This document shows, piece after piece, positions 41,961 to 52,100 of a DNA stretch of 64,000 nt. The notes beneath the pieces were generated by a model, which worked only from the letters and a program-made list of their open reading frames with translations, was not told where the DNA came from and did not search any database. The DNA comes from Myxococcus landrumus. GTDB lineage: Bacteria > Myxococcota > Myxococcia > Myxococcales > Myxococcaceae. A program made the translations under genes and the position numbers. The stretch lies in contig NZ_CP071091.1 of assembly GCF_017301635.1 (NCBI RefSeq), positions 5,840,001 to 5,904,000 of the forward strand. The letters are read 5' to 3'. How positions within the stretch are numbered: the first letter of the stretch is position 1; each line of letters begins with the position of its first letter.

Positions 41961-42773
41961 ATGTGCGCCATGCAAGGCAAGAGCGTGGTGATCACAGGTG
42001 CGTCCATGGGGATTGGCGAGGAGCTGGCGGTGGCGCTGGCGGCCCGGGGGGCGAACCTCGTCCTGGCGGCGCGCAGCGAGGACGCGCTCCAGAAGGTGAA
42101 GCAGCGGTGCGAGGCGGCGGGCGGCCGAGCGGTGGCGGTGGCCACCGATGTGGGAGACCCGGAGGCGTGCCGGCGGATGGTGGAGCGGGCGGTGGAGGCG
42201 TTCGGGGGGGTCGACGTGCTCGTGAACAACGCGGGGGTGTCGATGGATGCGTTGTTCGAGGAGATCACGGACCTGGGCGTGTTCGAGCGGCTGATGCGCA
42301 TCAACTACCTGGGCGCGGTGTACAGCACGCACCATGCGCTGCCGCACCTGAAGGCGCGGCGCGGGTTGCTGGTGGCCATCTCGTCACTGACGGGGAAGAC
42401 GGGCGTGCCGACGCGCACGGGCTATGCGGCGAGCAAGCATGCGATGCACGGGTTCTTCGACTCGCTGCGCGTGGAGCTGATGGGGACGGGAGTGGACGTG
42501 ACGGTGGTGTGTCCGGGCTTCGTGGACACGAATGTGCGAGCCAACGCGCTGGGCAAGGACGGCAAGCCGCTCCAGCAGAGCAAGCACAACGAGGCGGATG
42601 GCACCAACATGGACCTGGGCACGTGCGTGTCCATCATCCTGAAGGCCATGGACCAGCGCGAGCGCGAGGTGGTGATGACCGCCAAGGGGAAGCTGGGTCA
42701 GTTCCTCAAGGTGTTCACCCCGGGCCTGCTGGACCGCATCGTGTTCAAGACGATTCGGGACCGGCGGCGGTAA
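41961..42773 (+). CDS. Short-chain dehydrogenase/reductase, DHRS7-like
   Basis: A 270-residue classical SDR with TGASMGIGEELAVALA, NNAG in VLVNNAGVSMD, and the catalytic Ser-Tyr-Lys in ISSLTGKTGVPTRTGYAASK. The C terminus (HGFFDSLRVEL, VVCPGFVDTN, then RKAM-type segments) matches the DHRS7/11beta-HSD-like group acting on lipid or steroid-like alcohols. ATG 41961 follows GGGGAGA at close spacing; ATG 41970 gives the usual distance from the N terminus to the glycine motif. It is divergent from the exbB operon and ends before a strong hairpin. Confidence 0.87.
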   Translation: MCAMQGKSVVITGASMGIGEELAVALAARGANLVLAARSEDALQKVKQRCEAAGGRAVAVATDVGDPEACRRMVERAVEAFGGVDVLVNNAGVSMDALFEEITDLGVFERLMRINYLGAVYSTHHALPHLKARRGLLVAISSLTGKTGVPTRTGYAASKHAMHGFFDSLRVELMGTGVDVTVVCPGFVDTNVRANALGKDGKPLQQSKHNEADGTNMDLGTCVSIILKAMDQREREVVMTAKGKLGQFLKVFTPGLLDRIVFKTIRDRRR

Positions 42774-42774
42774 C

Positions 42775-42816
42775 GAGACCGTCACGGGAGCCTCAAGGGC
42801 TCCCGAATCAGGTCTC
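42775..42816. terminator. Bidirectional terminator-like hairpin
   Basis: Nested inverted repeats: outer GAGACC (42775-42780) with GGTCTC (42811-42816) and inner CGGGAGCC (42785-42792) with GGCTCCCG (42798-42805). It lies between the convergent SDR stop and the stop of the 872-residue protein at 42808, so it partly covers that stop codon. No long T run is present. Confidence 0.55.
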
Positions 42817-45426
42817 TCCGCCGCTCGTCCCAGTTCGGCGCTCCACACGGGTCAGCAGGCCCGTGAGGCCCTCGAAGCTGGCGTTGCCCACCTGGTGCAG
42901 GCCGAAGCCCCAGAGGAACGCCGTCATGCCCGCGCCGAAGCCTCCCCACGTCGGAGAGAAGACGTTGAGGAGCTGAAGCCCCAGCACCACGGCCACACCC
43001 GTCAACAGCACCAGCATCACCAACTCCACCATCCACAGGTGCCGCGCCGCGGGCAGGGGCAACGCCTCCAGCGCCACCAGTCCCCCCATCGCGTCTTCCG
43101 ATGGAGCCTCTGGCAAGGACGTCCAGACGCCTCCTGTCGGCGCGCTCGGCAGTGCGCTTCCAGGCACCGCCGCGCGCGAAGGGCTCGGCGGCGCGGGACT
43201 CTGCGGCATCGACTCCAGGGGCTCCGCCTCGGGACCCGACGCGGAGTCCTCCAACGCAGGGGTGGAGAACGGCGGCATCCGCGTGGACATCGAGACCCGG
43301 CTGACACTCGGATAGCTCGCCAGCGCCATCTCCGCCTTGTCGACCTGCGACTCCGCCTCCAGCAACGTCTCCGGCGTCAGCACCTGCTCCGCCTGGTTCA
43401 GCAACACATTGACGTGGCCCAACTCCGCCAGCTCGTGCTGCTCACGCGTCTCGCTCCGCTTGCGCGCCACGTCCTCCCGCAGCGTCACGATGCGCCGCCG
43501 CAGCTCTCCCGTCTGCGCACGCTGAAGCGCGTCGCCCACCTCCCGGTACTTCGCCGCCGCCTCGTGCGGCGACTCCGCCGCCAACGCCAACATGGCCTCC
43601 CGCAGCTTCGCCTCGGCGATGTCCAGCTCGGGCTTCTGCGTCTCCGTCGCCCCGGTCCGCGCTTCCACCACCACGCCGCGAAGCTCCATCAACAGCCGCC
43701 GCACGTAGTGCGCATACGCGCCCTGATACAGCCGGAAGCCCTCGTCCACGTTGGCATCCGCACGCGCTCGCGCCTGCCGCAGCCGCTCCTTCACGTCCGT
43801 GGTCAGCTCGCGCCACTCCTCCGGCGAGAAGCCCCTCGGATTGCGCGGCGACGCCACCGCCGAGGACAGCTCCGCGCAGAGCACATCGAAGTACGAACGC
43901 CGCGCCATCTCGAACTGCTGCCGCGCCGCGCCCAGGTCTCCCTGCCCCAATCGCGAGCCCATCTCCTGAAGCAAGGGCAACAGCTCATACGTGATGCGGA
44001 ACCCCAGGCTGTCGTCCCCCAGCTTCTGCGCCAGCGTCCGCGCCTGCGCCTCCAGCTCCTGCAACTTCGCCTTCAGCCCCGCCCGCGCCAGCTCCTGCAC
44101 GTTCTGCCCACGCAGGTCCTTGAGCTGCTCCTCCAATCGCTCCAGCGGCACGTTGCCCACGCGAAGCGACGCCTCCGCCGCCTCCAGCGCCCGGCTCGCC
44201 TGCGCGGGACGCATCTCCGAGGGCAGCGCGTGCAGGTCCTTCGCGCAGACACACCACGCCTCGAACAACCGCAGCTCTGACTCCCCCCGCATCAGCTCCG
44301 CGTCCGCTGCCCGGCTGCCGCGCACCGAGCCTCGAATCCTCGGGATGACCGCGTCGATGCGCCCGCGCACCTCCAGCCCCACCTTCCGCGCCGCCTCCTC
44401 CTGCCCCTCCAACAACGCGCTCGCCCGCTGCCACAACACCCGCGCCCGCTGAAGCTGCTGCGCCCGAGGCCGGATGCTCTGCGTGTACAGCCGCACCCCA
44501 TACGAAGACACCGCCCCCGCCGCGATGAGCAACGCCCCCCACAGCCACGGCGTCCTCACCCACACCGTGAACGGCTGCTCCACCGCCACCCCCTGCGGCA
44601 CCGCCAGCCGCACCGTCCCCGTGTACTCCCCCGGCCCATCCAACCCCCGCAGGTGCAGGAGCAACGTGCCGCTGCCATTCGCCGCCACCTGGACGCCGCC
44701 CGCCGCCGCCGCGAGGACCTGGTCCTTCCCATCCTTCCCGCCCCCCTCCAGCAAGAACGTGGCCCCCGCGAACCGGGGCTGCACCACCGTCGCCCCCAGG
44801 TCCGGCTTCTTGTGCTGAAGCTGAATCAACTGCGGCACCGCCACCTCCCCCGTCACGCCCGCCGTCTCCTTGAACGGCAGCCGCACCACCGCGTCCACCG
44901 GGCCCAGGCCCCACCCCGGCTCCGCCACCGCGGGCGACGTCGCGATGAACTGCACCGCGGGCACCGCCTGCACTCGCGTGACGATGAGCGTCGTCATCTC
45001 CCGCCCGCCCCCATGCACCAACACCACCTGCCCCGTGTAGACACCGGCCTGCGGCAACGCTCCCGCCAGCTCGATGTACAGCGGCGAGCGCGAGGAGATG
45101 GGCGCCCCCAAGCTCGTCTCCGACGGCGCCTTCTCGCGCACCACCGCGGACAGCGTCACCTGGGTACCGTCACTCGCCTGGAGCGGATCCACCAGCACCG
45201 TCACCCCACCCTCGAGCGCGGCCTCCGTCCCCGACGGAGGAGCCAACAAGTCCACCCGCAGCACCGTCCGGAAGTCCTCCGACGTCGTGCGCAGCTTCAC
45301 CTCGTTGTTCGCCGTGGCTCCCGCCACACGCAGGCGCGCCTGGGCTCGCGCCGGACTCCAGGGCGCGACAGCCGACAGGAGCAGCACCAGGCACCAGAAA
45401 CCCTGACCACGAAGGAAGCGGGGCAT
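42808..45426 (-). CDS. Envelope-spanning coiled-coil membrane protein
   Basis: An 872-residue protein with a signal peptide (LVLLLSAVAPWSPARAQ), two beta-rich periplasmic domains (about 30-300), one membrane helix (WLWGALLIAAGAVSSYGV), a long Glu/Arg/Gln-rich coiled coil (about 330-730, cytoplasmic), a Ser/Pro linker and two further membrane helices at the C terminus (LVMLVLLTGVAVVLGLQLL; FGAGMTAFLWGFGLHQVG). No known catalytic motif. It starts 51 bp after the EAD1-protease gene on the same strand and probably belongs to that operon. It could be a scaffold linking periplasmic sensing to cytoplasm. Confidence 0.7.
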   Translation of the reverse strand: MPRFLRGQGFWCLVLLLSAVAPWSPARAQARLRVAGATANNEVKLRTTSEDFRTVLRVDLLAPPSGTEAALEGGVTVLVDPLQASDGTQVTLSAVVREKAPSETSLGAPISSRSPLYIELAGALPQAGVYTGQVVLVHGGGREMTTLIVTRVQAVPAVQFIATSPAVAEPGWGLGPVDAVVRLPFKETAGVTGEVAVPQLIQLQHKKPDLGATVVQPRFAGATFLLEGGGKDGKDQVLAAAAGGVQVAANGSGTLLLHLRGLDGPGEYTGTVRLAVPQGVAVEQPFTVWVRTPWLWGALLIAAGAVSSYGVRLYTQSIRPRAQQLQRARVLWQRASALLEGQEEAARKVGLEVRGRIDAVIPRIRGSVRGSRAADAELMRGESELRLFEAWCVCAKDLHALPSEMRPAQASRALEAAEASLRVGNVPLERLEEQLKDLRGQNVQELARAGLKAKLQELEAQARTLAQKLGDDSLGFRITYELLPLLQEMGSRLGQGDLGAARQQFEMARRSYFDVLCAELSSAVASPRNPRGFSPEEWRELTTDVKERLRQARARADANVDEGFRLYQGAYAHYVRRLLMELRGVVVEARTGATETQKPELDIAEAKLREAMLALAAESPHEAAAKYREVGDALQRAQTGELRRRIVTLREDVARKRSETREQHELAELGHVNVLLNQAEQVLTPETLLEAESQVDKAEMALASYPSVSRVSMSTRMPPFSTPALEDSASGPEAEPLESMPQSPAPPSPSRAAVPGSALPSAPTGGVWTSLPEAPSEDAMGGLVALEALPLPAARHLWMVELVMLVLLTGVAVVLGLQLLNVFSPTWGGFGAGMTAFLWGFGLHQVGNASFEGLTGLLTRVERRTGTSGGET

Positions 45427-45477
45427 TCCCCGACGATAACAGGCACGCCCCCCGCCTCCAGTTCGCTCCCTCGCCTG

Positions 45478-46515
45478 CTACCTCCAACCCAGCAACAGCT
45501 TCACCTCGGGCGGCAGGCTGCGGCGGATGGTGTCGGCTGGAATGCCTTCATTGTGCCCGGTAGAGGACGGCAGGCGAGGACCGCCGCTGTGATGCAGCGC
45601 GGCCAGCCGCAGGTCCTGCGTGAAACACGGCGCCCCCGATGAGCCCGGGCTCGTCGACGTGCGATACGTCACGCGCGTGCGCGACGCATTGACGCCCAGG
45701 AACTCATCCAGCACCACGCTCATCGGCTGCCCCTCCGGGTGCTGGACGATGAGCGCCAGGTTCCCCGGCACGAAGGGCACCTGCTCCTCGGGCAGCTCCA
45801 GCCACCCGCGCCCCTCTCCCTCCTCCACCTCCTCCTCGCCCGGCAGCCCTTCCACTTCCAGGAAGGCATAGTCGAGCTCGTCGGCGGTGGCCTCGCGCGG
45901 GCGCGGGTGCATCAGGTCCGCGGGGCTGTACGAACTGCGCGCGATGCAACGCTTCACCGCGTAGTGCTTGCCCTGCTGCAACAGCGTCCGGTCCGGCAGC
46001 ACCTTGTGGTCGAAGCGCACGCGCAACGACTCCAGCAGCCGGTTCTCGATGACGTGGAAGTTGGTGAGCACCACGTCCCTCGACACGAGGAAGCCCGTGC
46101 CCAGCGAGGCCCCCACCACGGGCTCCACCCGGCACACGCGCCGTTCAATGGCCGCCAGCCTCCGCCGCCAGCCGTCCGCACCGCCCCGGTCCCACGCCGA
46201 GCCGACGATGCGCTCCAGGCTGCGCCGCGGAATGCTCCGCTGCACCGACGCGAGATACCCCTGCACGAAGCGATGCAACCGAGGATGCCGGGGCTGGGCA
46301 CCATGCACGCCTGTCACCAGCTCACGCGTCCATCCTTCCGATTCGGCTCGATGTATCAAACCCCACGCGCGCTCCCGCGGGCCGCCCGTTGGAACGAGTG
46401 CCTCCAAGTCCCGATGGCAAACCGAGGCGACCACCCGGCGAAGCTCTTCCACCGAGGGGAATGCGCCCAGCAATGCCAGCAGCAACTCGTCTCTCTCCCC
46501 GCCGTCGAGCTCCAT
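45478..46515 (-). CDS. EAD1-like domain fused to trypsin-like serine protease
   Basis: A 345-residue protein. Residues 1-80 (ELDGGERDELLLALLGAFPS, ending RAESEGWTRELVTGVHGAQP) closely resemble effector-associated domain 1, an adaptor of bacterial conflict and signalling systems. Residues of about 125-345 form a chymotrypsin-fold protease with a full triad: His154 (LTNFHVIEN), Asp215 (DELDYAFLEVE) and Ser293 (SPGSSGAPCF). No signal peptide is visible, so it is probably a cytoplasmic protease activated by oligomerisation through the adaptor. ATG 46515 starts the adaptor; the frame is open farther upstream but without similarity. It lies between the split A2M genes and the coiled-coil membrane protein gene. 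Confidence 0.82.
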   Translation of the reverse strand: MELDGGERDELLLALLGAFPSVEELRRVVASVCHRDLEALVPTGGPRERAWGLIHRAESEGWTRELVTGVHGAQPRHPRLHRFVQGYLASVQRSIPRRSLERIVGSAWDRGGADGWRRRLAAIERRVCRVEPVVGASLGTGFLVSRDVVLTNFHVIENRLLESLRVRFDHKVLPDRTLLQQGKHYAVKRCIARSSYSPADLMHPRPREATADELDYAFLEVEGLPGEEEVEEGEGRGWLELPEEQVPFVPGNLALIVQHPEGQPMSVVLDEFLGVNASRTRVTYRTSTSPGSSGAPCFTQDLRLAALHHSGGPRLPSSTGHNEGIPADTIRRSLPPEVKLLLGWR

Positions 46516-46724
46516 GGTGTCACCCGTGAAGAACCACTGACGAAGCCTGCACCGGCATGTCGACGCTGCTGTGAATCTTCCCGTATTCCTAGAGCGGATT
46601 CCCACCAGAAGCAGCCCCCCTGCCCCGACGTGCAGGGTCTTCCCCACCCGGAAGACCTCGGGCCGACAATCTTCCCGGGCCGGCTTTCTCACCGCCCGGG
46701 ATTTGCAGTCCTCACGGACCCGTT

Positions 46725-49151
46725 TCAGCGCACCGCCCACGTAGCGGGAGGTACGTAGGACAGTCGGACGGGCGAGTTCTCCACCCACAGCGAGGAGGCA
46801 CCCGTCTGGAACGTTCCCGCGAGCGTGGGAATGACCCGGAAGGTCCCCTGGAACGGCTCGGCGTGTCCACGCGGAGGCAGCTTCAAAGTCACCGCGCCAT
46901 CCTCGGACGTCCACGAGGACACTCTCCCCTCGGACACCAGTGCATCCAGGCTCGTGGGGTCCACCTGCACGCCCGCGGGCAGGCTGTGGCGCAGCTCCAA
47001 CGAGAGCCCCGCCGGAGTGGACGCCTGCACCGCCACCTCCACCGGCTGCCCCACCCGTGCCTCGCGAGGCGAGTGGATGACCAGTTCTCCACCATCAGCC
47101 CCCTCGCGCTTCCACGGCACCGCCGCGGACAACACCAGCGAGAACCCCAGGCCGGGCACCGCGGGCTCCGCCTTCACCGTCCAGGAGTGCGCCCCCGCCG
47201 AGCCCGCCGCCGAGGCCTCCAACACCCGCACCTCGCGCAGCGCCTGGGCGTCGTACGTCCCCTCCGTCACCACCTGGCCGTCGCGCTCCAGCACCACGCG
47301 CACCCGGGAAGGCAGCGGCGCCTTGAAGAGCGTCACCACCGCGCGCAGCGCCACGCGGTTCGCGCGCCCGCTGCCCCAGCCCCTGGCCGGGTGGTAGCCC
47401 GAGAGCAACGAAGCACCCAGGTCCGCCAGCGGCGCCTTCTCGTCCCCCTCCAGGCCCAGCACCGCCAGCGCGGTGGCCTCCGCCTCCGAGGGCGACTCAC
47501 CGTTCGCCGCCACCACACCCGTCACGACGGGCAGGTACATGGAGCCATCCTCGCGGGTCTTCAGCGCCTCGCGAACCTGAGCCCGCAGCGAGTCCCGCAG
47601 CGAGCCCTTCGTCAGCCCGCTCGCCAGCAGCGCCGCCGCCGTATAGCCATCCTTCACGTGCGCCCGGTTGCGCTCCAGCGCCCCCGACGCCAGCGTGGTG
47701 AAGCGAGCCGCGCGACGGAACCCCGCGGGTGTTCCTCCCGCGGAAACCACCGCCTGGGCACAGTCCGCCGTGGCCACCAGCAGCCGCTGCAGCGACCAGC
47801 CGTCGCCGCCCTGACACGTGCCATCCGGACGCTGCGCTCCCGCCACCACGCCCGCCAGACGCTCGCCCAGCCGCGCCAGCACCGGGTTGTCCGGATGGAG
47901 CAGCGCGCCCTCCACCAGCAGCGCCGCCGACGCCACATCCGGCGCACGGCTCAGCCGCAGCGCCCGCTGCGTCGACTGCGCGACGAGGACCCGCACCGCC
48001 TCCCCATCCACGAGCGCGCCCTCGGGAGACTGCGAGGTCGTCCGCCGTCCCTCCTTGCCGGAGAGGGCCGACTTCACCATCGCCGCCGCCGCGGGCTCGC
48101 CCAGCGCCGTCAACAGCTCCGGCATCCGTCCCGCCAGGAGCAGCGCATACGCCACGTCTTCCGAGCTCGTGCGCCCCCCCGCCGACGACAGCTCCGAGCG
48201 CAACACGCCCAGGCCACCGGGATACACCTGCAACCGGACTCGCTCGCTGCCGGGCTGCGCATCCTCGGGCCCGGAGAGGGACACCGTGCGCGGTGCCGCC
48301 AACGTTCCGCCCCGCGTCTGCACCACGGGCATCCCCGTGGGCCACACCTCGAGGGAGCGCTCCACGCGGTCCGCGTCGCCCAGTGCCGCGCGCACCGCGA
48401 CAGGCCCCGGCCCCGAGGCGCGCACCGTCACGTACTCCACCACGCTGCCTCGCGCGGGCACGCGCACCGTGCGCAGGGCGCCTTCCACGACGACACCCGT
48501 CGCCTCGAACTTCAGCGGGGCCTCCACGACCGCGTCCGTCGTGTTCACCACCTGCACCGGCACGCGCGCGACGTCTCCCGCGCGCAGGAAGGCCGGCAAC
48601 ACCGGGTCCACATACGTGGGCAACGTCCCCACGAAGCTCGTCACCGCACCGGACTGCGCGCCGGAGCGAGAGTGAGCCAGCGCCAGCACGCGCCAGCGCG
48701 TGAGCCGGTCCGGCACACGCACCGGAAGCGTCGCCGAGCCGGAAGCATCCGTCACCACCAACGGCTCGAAGAGGAACGTCTCCGGGAACCAGGCGCGCCC
48801 CGGGGCTCCTCCCGTCGGAGCGGGCTTCTCCTCACCGTCGCTCGGAGAGCGGGCGTCGGCCTCCGCCGAACCAGGCGCCCCAGCGGAGATGCCTCCCTCC
48901 ACCACAGGGGCGACGCCGCCCATCGCGGGAGGAGGAGGCGGCGGTGGTGGCGCGGGCTCCGCGACCATCTCCTTGATGGACACCTCCGCGAGTTCTTCCT
49001 GCGCGGGCTCGTTGCGCTGAAACGCGGCGTCACCCGCCAGCGCAGCCGCGGACGAACCGAACGCACGCCGCATGCCCCCCCCCACCATGAACACCGCCAG
49101 GCCAAACCCGATGACGAGGCACACCGCTCCGATGATGACCGTGCGCTTCAT
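46725..49151 (-). CDS. Alpha-2-macroglobulin C-terminal half, thioester-less
   Basis: An 808-residue protein with an N-terminal membrane anchor (TVIIGAVCLVIGFGLAVFMV), a Pro-rich linker (about 65-120), the A2M domain opening FPETFLFEPLVVTDASG (residues 122-138) and an alpha-toroid-like region plus a terminal receptor-binding-like beta domain. The thioester motif C-x-E-Q is absent; the corresponding region (about 315-340) reads LSSAGGRTSSEDVAYALLLA. The N-terminal MG domains are missing because they are encoded by the preceding gene, whose stop overlaps this start (ATGA at 49148-49151). Together they make one complete A2M-type inhibitor split in two chains. Confidence 0.8.
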   Translation of the reverse strand: MKRTVIIGAVCLVIGFGLAVFMVGGGMRRAFGSSAAALAGDAAFQRNEPAQEELAEVSIKEMVAEPAPPPPPPPPAMGGVAPVVEGGISAGAPGSAEADARSPSDGEEKPAPTGGAPGRAWFPETFLFEPLVVTDASGSATLPVRVPDRLTRWRVLALAHSRSGAQSGAVTSFVGTLPTYVDPVLPAFLRAGDVARVPVQVVNTTDAVVEAPLKFEATGVVVEGALRTVRVPARGSVVEYVTVRASGPGPVAVRAALGDADRVERSLEVWPTGMPVVQTRGGTLAAPRTVSLSGPEDAQPGSERVRLQVYPGGLGVLRSELSSAGGRTSSEDVAYALLLAGRMPELLTALGEPAAAAMVKSALSGKEGRRTTSQSPEGALVDGEAVRVLVAQSTQRALRLSRAPDVASAALLVEGALLHPDNPVLARLGERLAGVVAGAQRPDGTCQGGDGWSLQRLLVATADCAQAVVSAGGTPAGFRRAARFTTLASGALERNRAHVKDGYTAAALLASGLTKGSLRDSLRAQVREALKTREDGSMYLPVVTGVVAANGESPSEAEATALAVLGLEGDEKAPLADLGASLLSGYHPARGWGSGRANRVALRAVVTLFKAPLPSRVRVVLERDGQVVTEGTYDAQALREVRVLEASAAGSAGAHSWTVKAEPAVPGLGFSLVLSAAVPWKREGADGGELVIHSPREARVGQPVEVAVQASTPAGLSLELRHSLPAGVQVDPTSLDALVSEGRVSSWTSEDGAVTLKLPPRGHAEPFQGTFRVIPTLAGTFQTGASSLWVENSPVRLSYVPPATWAVR

Positions 49152-52100
49152 GGCGCCTCCCGGGCAACCCACTCGTTCCAGTTCTCCACGTCCTCCGGCA
49201 GCCGCGTCCCACGCGACACCACCGCCCGAGGGTCCGTCAGCTCCAGCAACTCCCGGGGCAGCCGCGACAACCTGAGGCGATTGCCGAAGGCATCCGTCAC
49301 CTTCTCGCCGCGCTTCTCACACGCGACCAGCGCCTGCGACCACAGCTTCGCCACCCCCGAGGGGACCAGCGTCTCTCCCTCCGGAGCCTTCTCCTCCCAC
49401 TGGCGCACCTGCTCGTGCAGCTCCGAGAGCACCGCGTAGAAGGGCTCGACCACCTCCGCCTCCGCGTCGAAGAGGCTCGCGCCGCTCGCGCTCACGCGGG
49501 CCTCCACGTCCTGGAGCATCGGCACGGAGCTCACGCGCACCAGCGTCGCGGCGGCGGCGTTGGAGCCTCGGATGCGCCCCTGCGCCAGGGCCATTCCATC
49601 CAGGACACCAAAGGCCGGCTGCGACGTGGCCGGCGCGGGCCGAACACCGGCGAGCACCTCTCCGCCCGGCAAGGGCACGAGCTGCCCCAGCGTCTCATCC
49701 ACACCGAAGAGCCCCACCGCCGCGGGCCCGTCCTTCCCATCCACCTGCGTGTGCACTTGCAGCCGCGCCAGGTCCCCGGGGGCATAGACGGGCTTCTCCG
49801 GCGACACCTCCACCGAGAGCTTCGCGCGCGGCGCCACGTACACCCGCGTCGTCGCGCCCATCCAGGACGACTCGGCCCAGCCCTCGAAGTCCGCTGGCAA
49901 CCGGAAGCGCGCCGACGTCGCGCCCTTCTCCAACTTCACCACCAGCTCTTCCTTCCCTGCTTGCAGCTTCAGCTCCTCGGGGAGCGCCCCTCGGTATCCA
50001 GGCCCTCGCATCAGGTCGATGCGCACCTCGTCCCCCGCTCGCGCCAACACCGGCGTCGCCCTCAAGCGCAGGGGCGGCAGCTTCGCGGGACGCAGCACCC
50101 ACTTCGTGTCCCCCACCGGCTTGCCGTCCACCTTCGCCACCACCTTCAGCTCGTAGCCGAGGAACGTCGTGGCCCGGCCCGCGTCCTTCTCGAAGACCTC
50201 ATTGACGGAGTGCACCGCGAGCCACATCACCCCCAGCGCCTGCGTCCCGGGCTCCTTCTCATCCACTCGCACGCGCGAGAAGCGCTCCCGGACACACGCC
50301 TCCGCGGAGGCACCCAGTCCGCCCTTGCCTCCCGGCACGGTGGACCAGGACGTCGTCACCGCCTGCTTCGCGCCCACCCGCCAGGACAGCACCGCCGGGA
50401 GCCGAGGACTCGACTCCACGTTCATCGGCAGGCACGTGCGTGCATCCTTGGCCGCCGTCTCCAGCGAGCTCATCAGCGAGGTGCTCGCACCAAAGGCGGG
50501 CTCGACCACCAGCTCGAACCACGGCAGGCCCGGGTCCTCCACGCGCAACGACAGCGACAGCACCCGCTCCCGTCCCGAGGGCAGCGCGCGCGAACGCACG
50601 ACCTGCGCCATGCACGTCGAGAGCGCATCCTCTCCCGCGACCACGTCCACCACCGCGCCCCCCGCCCCCGAGCGCACACCCAGCTCGACCGAGGCGATGC
50701 CATCGTCCGGCAGGACGAAGCGCGCACACGGATAGAGCGCCGACAGCCAGGACTCCACCGCGAGCCGCTCCTGGAGCGTCGGCTCGTTTCCCGGCTCCAG
50801 CAGGCTGCGCATCGAGCTCAGCGTCACCGGCGGAGGCGGCGGCGGGCGACGCACGGGCATCGGCGGCACCACCACGTTGATGGGGGGCCCCGGGTCCAGT
50901 TGGAAGGCCGCGACGCCGTCCTCATCCGTCACGCCGCGCACGCCCTCATCCCGCTCATCCCACGCCCGCGTCACCGTCAGCTCCGCCCCCGGCAACACCC
51001 GACCCTCCGGCGTGGTGGCGCGCAGGTAGACACGATTGCTGAAGCCCTCGACCAGGCCGTCCTCCAACTCCGTCACCGACGAGACGGCCAGCGCGTCCTC
51101 GGTGAGCAGCAGCGACACGGCGCCCTCGACCCGGTCTCCCGCGGCGTCTCGCGCGGCCACTCGCGCCGCCAGCGACACCTGTCCCCGCAAGTCCTCCGGC
51201 ACTCGGGGCAACGTCACCTGGAACCGTCCCGTCGCGTCCGCGCGAGCACGCGTGGGCAGCCCGCCCGTGGTCCACTCGGGAGGCGGTGGCCAGTCGCCAT
51301 GGACCCGCCACGTCAGCTCCACCTCCGCGTTCCCCACCGGAGCGCCCGACGCGTACACCACCTGTCCATGCACTTCCGGCGACTCACCCGCGCGCCAGAA
51401 GGGCTGGGGGCTCAGCGCCTCCACCTGGAAGCGAGGCAGCGTGAAGGGCTTCACCTCGAACGTGGTGTTGGCCTGCGTGGCACCACTCCGCCACGACAAC
51501 GTCCACGTGCCCACCGCCGCGCCCCGGTCCAGCGGGAAGCCACCGGCCACCACACCCCACGGGCCCGCGGGAGCACGCTCCTCCAGCACCACCTCGCCCG
51601 ACGCATCCATCAGGAGCCACGTCCCGGGCCGCCCATCCAGCGGGGCCAGGTCCTTCGCGCGCAGCACCACCGCGCGGAAGCGCACCTCGTTGCCGGGCTC
51701 GTACAGCGGCCGGTCCGTCAGCACGTGCGCCACCGCGGGCGCATACAGCGGCAGCGCCGCGTCCACCGTGTCCGTGCCCAGCGGCGTGGAGAGGCGCGCG
51801 CGCAGCCGGTAGTCCCCATCCGTCACCGCTGGCAGCGTCACCTTCGCCACGAGCGAGTCGCTGTCGGAGCGCGTCCAGCCGTCCTTCTTCTCGACCTCCA
51901 GCGGCGTCTCCTTCCCCTCGGCGTCCACGAGGAACAGCTCCGCCGAGCCGCGCCGCACCCGCGCGCTCATCAGAGAGCCTCGGGCATCGGGCGCATGCGC
52001 GTCCGCCCAGACACGCACCGTGCCCGGCAGGCCCCGCCCCAGCTCCTGGACGCTCACGGCCACTGTCTGTCGAAACCGCCCCTCCGGGCACTGGGGCACC

